DNA of 64,000 bases from Streptomyces graminofaciens. Its GTDB lineage: Bacteria; Actinomycetota; Actinomycetes; Streptomycetales; Streptomycetaceae. The DNA is taken from contig NZ_AP018448.1 of assembly GCF_030294945.1 (NCBI RefSeq), forward strand, positions 3,472,001-3,536,000, given 5' to 3'. Both the position numbers and the translations under genes were made by a program. Below, in pieces: positions 59,251 to 64,000 of this stretch (positions are counted from its first letter, which is position 1; every line of letters begins with the position of its first letter). The notes under the pieces are model-generated. The model saw only the letters and a program-made list of their open reading frames with translations. It was not told the DNA's origin and searched no databases.

Positions 59251-59718
59251 GTCGTTCCTTCCAGTTCTGAACGGGGGGGTGAAGCAGGCAGGCGGGCGGA
59301 AGAAGGCGAGCCACGCCGCCGGGGAGGGGTTCGCGGCGGCGCGGTCGGCGCCGGACACGAAGGTGAAGCAGGGGAGAACGGGGGGAAGTTGGGGAGGCGA
59401 GGCCGGCTGGGGTGACCCGTGTCGCGCTTCAGGTGCGGACGGCGACACCATCGCCGGTCCGGGCGTTCGCCCCCTTGCGCCGACCTCGTAAGGCAGCCGA
59501 CCTCGTACGGCAAGCCGACCTCGTAAGGCAGCCGACCTCGTAAGGCAGCCGACCTCGTACGGCGGTCAACCTCACATCGGCCGATCCGGCAGTGCGGCCG
59601 GGTCCGCTGAGGGCCGCTTCGCTCATCGGCTCCCGAGAGCGGCGAGCCCGCTCGGCCGGGGCCGAGGGCACGGTCTGCGTACGACCGATGGCCAGGAGTG
59701 CCAGGCGGCGGGAAGCGG
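59251..59718. other. Upstream region of the T4SS-like operon, tandem repeats only
   Basis: A 468-bp region with no supported gene. It contains the short tandem repeats at 59479-59564. The promoter of the operon should lie between 59251 and about 59450, but no convincing boxes were seen. Confidence 0.5.
59479..59564. repeat. Five 17-18-bp tandem repeats
   Basis: Copies of GCCGACCTCGTAAGGCA start at 59479, 59496, 59514, 59531 and 59548; the second and fifth carry CGTACGG instead of CGTAAGG. They lie upstream of the T4SS-like operon and could be iterated binding sites, since each contains the same CCTCGTA core. Confidence 0.9.
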
Positions 59719-60420
59719 TCAGCCGCCCACGGCCACCAGGCGGTATCCGGAGCCGCGGACCGTTTCGATGGAACAGACTCCGAAGGGGGCGTCGATCTTG
59801 CGGCGGAGCACGCTGATGTACACCTCGACGATGGCGGGGCTGCCCGTGTAGGCCATGTCCCAGACCTCGTCGAGTATCTCCGGCTTGGAGACGACCTGCC
59901 CGGGGTGCCGGGCCAGTTGGGCGAGTACGGCGAACTCACGAGCCGTCAGTGCTATGTCACGTCGGCCCCGGCCGCAGCGATGGCGCGCCGGATCCAGCCA
60001 GAGGTCACCTATCCGCAGCGTCCGGTCGGCGGGTTGAGTGCTGCGCCGGGTCAGGGCACGCAGCCGGGCGAGCAGCACCTCGTGGGAGTACGGCTTGCGG
60101 AGGTAGTCGTCGGCGCCCGCGTCGAGGGCCTCCACTTCGTCATTTTCGCCACCCTTCTCGGTCAGTACGAGAATCGGCACGTCCATACGGCTTCTTCTTA
60201 GTTCGGCGCATACCCGGTAGTGATTCGATCCGGGCTCCGGGATGTCCATCAGAACAGCCCTGTAGGAATGTCGCCCGACGAGCCGCATTGCGGTGATCCC
60301 GTCTCCGACGAGATCCACCGCATAGTCCGCTGCTTCAAGGCCTCGACGGAGTTCGACACCCACACATGGATCTGCTTCCAGCACCAAAATATCGGCGTCC
60401 ATGCCTCGGCAGCATGCCAT
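59719..60420 (-). CDS. OmpR-family response regulator, orphan
   Basis: A 233-residue regulator with a receiver and a winged-helix output domain. The phospho-acceptor Asp is in AVLMDIPEPG, and the Thr and Lys switch residues are in LVLTEKG and LRKPYS. The first acidic pocket reads LEADP instead of EDDP, so one acidic residue is lost. The DNA-binding domain has LTAREFAVLAQLARHPGQVVSKPEILDEVW and VYISVLRRKID. No kinase is adjacent. ATG 60420 or 60402 may be the start. It is just upstream of the T4SS-like operon on the same strand. Confidence 0.88.
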   Translation of the reverse strand: MACCRGMDADILVLEADPCVGVELRRGLEAADYAVDLVGDGITAMRLVGRHSYRAVLMDIPEPGSNHYRVCAELRRSRMDVPILVLTEKGGENDEVEALDAGADDYLRKPYSHEVLLARLRALTRRSTQPADRTLRIGDLWLDPARHRCGRGRRDIALTAREFAVLAQLARHPGQVVSKPEILDEVWDMAYTGSPAIVEVYISVLRRKIDAPFGVCSIETVRGSGYRLVAVGG

Positions 60421-60760
60421 ACCTATCGGTTCTAAACCTCAAGACTCCTAAATTTTCTTCATGGTCGTTCACACAGGTCGAGGGCGTGGTCGCGATGTCC
60501 AATTCACCGAATAATCTACCCTCAAAAAGGATTATTTCGCCCAGCCGGACAGTCCCGCGGCGGAGCCGCACTCATACCCGAGATTGATTCTTCTGGCCTA
60601 TGGATCATTACTGGCTTAAGGTTCAGACGTCTCCACCCGACAACGGCGCGGAACTCCTTCTGACTATGCACTTACTCAGCCACCCCTGACATCTGGCATG
60701 CCAAATGCAGAGCGGGAGAGCTCAGATATTCCCCGAGCCTCCGAGAGCAAAGGCAAAGCG
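60421..60760. promoter_or_regulatory. A/T-rich divergent control region
   Basis: A 340-bp region between the OmpR-type regulator and the rightward synthetase operon, clearly A/T-richer than its surroundings. It contains AATAATC (60510-60516) and GATTATT (60530-60536) as 7-bp inverted arms, and the palindrome TGGCATGCCA at 60694-60703. Promoters for both directions are expected here; exact positions are not clear. Confidence 0.5.
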
Positions 60761-62494
60761 ATGCGACAAAAACTCAGGCACCCGGCTCCGTCGGCCGACC
60801 GGCTCGCCACCCGCCGTCGATTGATATCCGAAGGTAAGCACCCTTATCCCCCGGCTCTTCAGCCGACCCATACTCTCGGCCAGTTGCGACGGCTGTACGG
60901 AGAACTCCCCGCAGACACGACGACCGGGGACAGCGTCGTCCTGGTCGGCCGGGTCATGGCCCACCGCTCCCACGGGGGCATGGGTTTCGTCGACCTCCGG
61001 GACGGCACCGATGACATCCAGCTTCTCCTCACCGACGGCGCTCCGGAGACCCAGCCCGTCTACACGGATTGGCAGACCGACGTCGACCTGGGGGACCAGG
61101 TGAGCGTCTCGGGTGAGATCGTCACCAGCCGTACGGGAGCCCTCTCGATCCGGGTCGACGGCTGGATGCTCGCCTCCAAGGCCCTGCGCCCGCTGCCCAG
61201 CGCACCAGGGCACGGCCGCGGCTCCACGAGGACGCAGCGTCCGAGCGGCGGCGATCAACTCCCCTCCTATCAGCGCATGATGGTCGACCGTCGGGAGGGG
61301 GCGCGCGCCAGGGGCCGTGCGTCGGTGCTGCGCGCGCTGCGGGAGGAGCTGTACACCGCCGGCTACCTGGAGGCGGACACCCCGCTCCTGCACGCCCTGC
61401 CCGGAGGCACCGCCCGCCCCTTCGTCACCTGGATGAACGCCTGGGGGGTGCCGGTCTTCTTACGGGGCAACACCGAGCTGTACCTGAAACGGCTGGTCGT
61501 CGGCGGGGCCGAGCGGGTCTTCGAACTCGGCCGAGTCTTCCGTAACGAGGGCACCGGGGCCATGCACCACCCCGAGTTCACCGTCTGCGAGGGGTACGCC
61601 GCCCACACCGACTACCGCGACAGCGCGGAGCTGGTGGAACGACTCGTCCGCGCCGCCGCGTCGGTCCTGCACGAGGCCGAGGGGCCGAGTCGTATCACCT
61701 CGGCCGTCCTGGGAGGGGCGGACGACAGGCCGCACCGCCCGGCGGCGGGCACCGCCCGGCACGGCATGGGGGCTCCCGGTGAAACAGGACGTGCTCCCGG
61801 TGAAACAGGCGGTGGCGACCCCACGGGCGGTCTCCGCGCCCCCGACAGTCCCCTTGCCGCCACAGGGCCCATGCCGTTCGCCCGGGTCACGCTGCGTCAG
61901 CTTCTCTCCGAGCACCTCAAGGCCCCCATCACGTCCGTGACCTCAACCGAAACGTTTCTTCAGCACGCTCGCCGCCACGGCCTCGATGTCGCCGACGACA
62001 CCACCGCCTCGGCCCTCTCGCTGCTCCTCTTCCGCAAGCTCGTACGTCCGACACTGACCCAGCCCACCTTCGTGTTCGACTTCCCCACACGCGCCGCGCG
62101 GTTCGCCCGCCCCCGGCCGGGTGATCCCACGCTGGTGGAGGCGTGGAGCCTGGTGCTGGCCGGCACCGACATCGGCCAAGGCTGTACAGAACTCACCGAC
62201 CCCGTCGAACAGCGCCGTCGGATGACGGAACAGCGGCGCGAACCGGGTCTTGAACACCTGCCGCTGGACGAGGAGTTCCTGACCGCCGTGGAGCACGGAC
62301 TGCCCCCGCTCGGCGGCTTCTCACTCGGCGTCGACCGGCTGCTCGGCGCCCTCCGCGACGACGGCCGCCGCCTCAGCGACCAGCAGTGCCTCGGCCTCGA
62401 ACGGGCCGGCACCGCCACCAGCGAGCAGACTGGCAGGGACGCACCCCCCGAACAGACGGCGGACCAGGAGACCGACCGCGTAGAAGTGAGCTGA
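60761..62494 (+). CDS. Lysyl-tRNA synthetase-like class II paralogue
   Basis: A 577-residue protein with the class II LysRS layout: an OB-fold anticodon domain (VVLVGRVMAHRSHGGMGFVDLRD), motif 2 ELGRVFRNEGTGAMHHPEFT and motif 3 GGFSLGVDRLLGAL. Differences from housekeeping LysRS are DFPTRAARFAR for the usual DYPVEVSPLAR region, GTDIGQGCTELTDP for GREIANAFSELNDP, and a low-complexity insertion near 330-365 with a 21-bp tandem duplication. The catalytic Arg residues are kept, so it probably activates an amino acid, perhaps not for translation. A TTA codon is at 61460-61462. ATG 60761 follows AAAGG. Confidence 0.85.
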   Translation: MRQKLRHPAPSADRLATRRRLISEGKHPYPPALQPTHTLGQLRRLYGELPADTTTGDSVVLVGRVMAHRSHGGMGFVDLRDGTDDIQLLLTDGAPETQPVYTDWQTDVDLGDQVSVSGEIVTSRTGALSIRVDGWMLASKALRPLPSAPGHGRGSTRTQRPSGGDQLPSYQRMMVDRREGARARGRASVLRALREELYTAGYLEADTPLLHALPGGTARPFVTWMNAWGVPVFLRGNTELYLKRLVVGGAERVFELGRVFRNEGTGAMHHPEFTVCEGYAAHTDYRDSAELVERLVRAAASVLHEAEGPSRITSAVLGGADDRPHRPAAGTARHGMGAPGETGRAPGETGGGDPTGGLRAPDSPLAATGPMPFARVTLRQLLSEHLKAPITSVTSTETFLQHARRHGLDVADDTTASALSLLLFRKLVRPTLTQPTFVFDFPTRAARFARPRPGDPTLVEAWSLVLAGTDIGQGCTELTDPVEQRRRMTEQRREPGLEHLPLDEEFLTAVEHGLPPLGGFSLGVDRLLGALRDDGRRLSDQQCLGLERAGTATSEQTGRDAPPEQTADQETDRVEVS

Positions 62495-62496
62495 CC

Positions 62497-62763
62497 ATGC
62501 GCATCTTCGATCACTTCAGCGCCTCCCTCCGGCAATCCGGCACCGCCCTCCAGCAGGCCGGCACCTCGCTACGGCGCTCCGGCACTGTTCTCCGCCGCTT
62601 CGACTCCCCGCTCGGCCACTACAGCGGCTGCCTCGTCGACCGTGTCGCCCTGACGAACGGCTGGCCGTTCGCCGGCGGGTCGGCCCAGGCTCACCCCCTC
62701 GACCGCGCCGGCACGGCCGACCGGTCACCCACCCCGCACCCGATGCGGACGGCCGCGCTGTGA
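62497..62763 (+). CDS. Small hypothetical protein with SGT-type repeats
   Basis: An 88-residue protein that starts two bases after the synthetase stop and overlaps the next gene by four bases (GTGA), which strongly supports coding. Residues 10-33 hold a seven-residue periodicity (SLRQSGT, ALQQAGT, SLRRSGT, VLRR), probably an amphipathic helix. The rest has a single Cys in GHYSGCLVDR and a Pro/His/Ala-rich tail. No family was recognised. It could be a substrate or partner of the synthetase-like enzyme. Confidence 0.65.
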   Translation: MRIFDHFSASLRQSGTALQQAGTSLRRSGTVLRRFDSPLGHYSGCLVDRVALTNGWPFAGGSAQAHPLDRAGTADRSPTPHPMRTAAL

Positions 62764-63719
62764 CGCCCGTACCGAGATCCCCGGAATCCCCTGCCTCCGA
62801 GGCACCCGGCCCGATCCCGCCGCCCGCCCTGGGCGTGTCCACCAGCGTGCTGTCCGACCGCACGGCGCTGGAATCCCTGCTGCCGTACGAACCCGATGTC
62901 GTCGAGTTCTACAACTACCCCAGCACGATGGTCCCCCGCCTGGCCCGCTTCTGCGAGCGGCACGGGATACGGCCGGCACTGCACACCCCTGTGCCGTACG
63001 ACCTCGACGTGCCCCTGCGCCGGTTCGCCCCCACCGGGCCGGACGCCGCGGAGGCCGCGCTCGCGCTGCGGCTGGCCCAGCGGACCATCCGGCTCGCGGC
63101 GGACCTGGACGCCGTCCATGTCGTCGTCCACTTCCCCAGCCCGTATCCCCCGTTCTCGAGCGAGGGTTTCACCGAGCGCTGCACCGAGTTCCTGACGGCT
63201 TTGGCCGAGACCGCCCAGACGCATGGTGTTTCCGTGCTGGTGGAGAACCTGACCGCACACCCTCTCCTGCACACCCCCGAGCAGTACGCGCGAGCGCTGG
63301 ACGGCACCGGACTGGGCCTCTGTCTGGACCTGGGCCACGCGCACCTGCTCGGGGAGCGGGGCACACCGCTGCACTTCGGGCAGGTCCTCGGGCCCGCCGT
63401 GCGCAGCATGCACGTCTACAACACCACCCCTGACCGCTATCCCCGGCACGGCCACGAGGCGGCCGCCCCCGGTCAGTCGGGCCGGGACGGCTATCTGGAC
63501 CTCGGCGTCGTACTGCCCCGGCTGCTGGCACTGACCCGCCCACCGGTCGTGGTCATGGAGCACAATCCCCAGCCGACCGGGCGGCGCGAGAGGGACAGGC
63601 CGCGCCGGACCGCGGACTGGCTCCGGGAGCTGATTTCCCGGACTCCGGCCTCGGGCCTCGCCACGGATCAGAACCCGGACCAGCACCGGGCGCCGGGCCC
63701 GTCGCCGCGTCACCTGTGA
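62760..63719 (+). CDS. Xylose isomerase-like TIM-barrel protein
   Basis: A 319-residue protein of the sugar phosphate isomerase/AP endonuclease 2 fold. Strand-end motifs are VEFYNYPS, VHVVVHFPSP, VLVENLTAHPLL with a metal-binding Glu, GLCLDLGHAHLL with Asp and His, MHVYNTTPD and VVMEHNPQPT with the final Glu. A divalent-metal site is therefore likely. Pro-rich N-terminal and C-terminal tails flank the barrel. GTG 62760 overlaps the small protein stop. The substrate is unknown. Confidence 0.8.
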   Translation: MTPVPRSPESPASEAPGPIPPPALGVSTSVLSDRTALESLLPYEPDVVEFYNYPSTMVPRLARFCERHGIRPALHTPVPYDLDVPLRRFAPTGPDAAEAALALRLAQRTIRLAADLDAVHVVVHFPSPYPPFSSEGFTERCTEFLTALAETAQTHGVSVLVENLTAHPLLHTPEQYARALDGTGLGLCLDLGHAHLLGERGTPLHFGQVLGPAVRSMHVYNTTPDRYPRHGHEAAAPGQSGRDGYLDLGVVLPRLLALTRPPVVVMEHNPQPTGRRERDRPRRTADWLRELISRTPASGLATDQNPDQHRAPGPSPRHL

Positions 63720-63802
63720 CCCCTCGAGAGTCCAGCCCCCTCGAACATCCCCCCTGTGAAATCCACCCCCGCGAATCTTCACCCTGCGTCGAAAGAGATG
63801 TG

Positions 63803-64000
63803 ATGACTCAGTTTGACCATGTGGAACTCCTCCGCCGTATCTCTGTGGCGGACGGCAAGGAACGCACGGAGCGGCTCAAAGAACTCTCCGAGCTGACCCA
63901 GCGGCTGATCGACTCCACCGGCCGTGGTCTGTCCCTCTCCGAGGCGGATCTGTCCAACCTTCGGCTCGACGAGGCGGATCTACGCAGGGCCACCCTCAAC
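63803..64000 (+). CDS. Pentapeptide-repeat protein, 3' end beyond window
   Basis: ATG 63803 opens a frame of 66 codons to the window edge. The first 45 residues are helical and charged (GKERTERLKELSELTQRL), then pentapeptide repeats of the A(D/N)LxX kind begin: LSEADLSNLRLDEADLRRATLN. This resembles a family that forms right-handed quadrilateral beta-helices. Such proteins can protect topoisomerases, but many have other roles. The gene is 83 bp after the TIM-barrel gene on the same strand. Confidence 0.75.
   Translation, partial: MTQFDHVELLRRISVADGKERTERLKELSELTQRLIDSTGRGLSLSEADLSNLRLDEADLRRATLN

Overview
The window is high-GC actinobacterial DNA and reads as a Streptomyces chromosome arm. 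The evidence is GTG and TTG starts, GGAGG-type ribosome binding sites, ATGA/GTGA overlaps between genes, rare TTA (bldA-type) codons confined to certain genes, and families typical of Streptomyces (AllR/allantoin genes, guanyl-specific RNase, DUF5955, LAL and PAS-LuxR regulators). No rRNA, tRNA or CRISPR array was recognised.

Left part (1-31.6 kb), core-like metabolism. It holds a SNF2 helicase with a SWIM-type partner, a ROK sugar kinase, a GntR regulator divergent from an inositol-dehydrogenase-like oxidoreductase with a 12-bp palindrome between them, a NarL response regulator, two aldo/keto reductases, a NarL-type histidine kinase and a secreted RNase Sa-like ribonuclease. A tightly packed minus-strand operon (22.5 to 14.2 kb) follows: two FAH-family hydrolases, cyclase, flavin monooxygenase, ACMSD-like amidohydrolase, extradiol dioxygenase, SDR, an SDR reduced to 45 codons, and 3-oxoacid CoA-transferase A/B. 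It looks like a meta-cleavage route for an aromatic compound. Then come allantoicase, allantoinase, divergent AllR with two strong palindromes, a MobA-like transferase, malate synthase A, a SelW-like protein and a HipA-like kinase. Allantoin to glyoxylate to malate is a coherent purine-nitrogen and glyoxylate module.

Junction (31.69-31.88 kb). A frameshifted C-terminal stub of a tyrosine integrase lies between the HipA-like gene and the accessory DNA. It probably marks the edge of an old integrated element.

Accessory part 1 (31.9-51.6 kb), a regulator-heavy putative biosynthetic cluster. Its enzymes are a hexapeptide-repeat acyltransferase, two methyltransferases, an acyl-CoA-dehydrogenase-like flavoenzyme, an Asp/Glu racemase, a phytanoyl-CoA-dioxygenase-like protein with an altered metal triad, and a free-standing AMP-forming ligase. 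No PKS, NRPS or carrier protein is visible. Its regulators are an atypical NarL-type regulator lacking the phospho-acceptor Asp, three translationally coupled large LAL ATPase-LuxR proteins and two PAS-LuxR (PimM-like) proteins. A near-consensus PimM-type operator precedes the LAL operon. TTA codons occur in the racemase, the first LAL gene (four) and both PAS-LuxR genes.

Accessory part 2 (51.8-59.3 kb), a type IV secretion-like module: VirB4/TraG-like ATPase, SCO6880-family protein, VirB6/TrbL-like membrane protein, a single-pass protein, two paralogous VirB2-size membrane proteins and a degenerate lytic-transglycosylase-like protein. No relaxase is seen. An OmpR-type orphan regulator lies upstream.

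Right edge (60.8-64 kb): a lysyl-tRNA-synthetase paralogue with a TTA codon, an 88-residue small protein, a TIM-barrel protein and the start of a pentapeptide-repeat protein form a compact plus-strand operon of unknown function.
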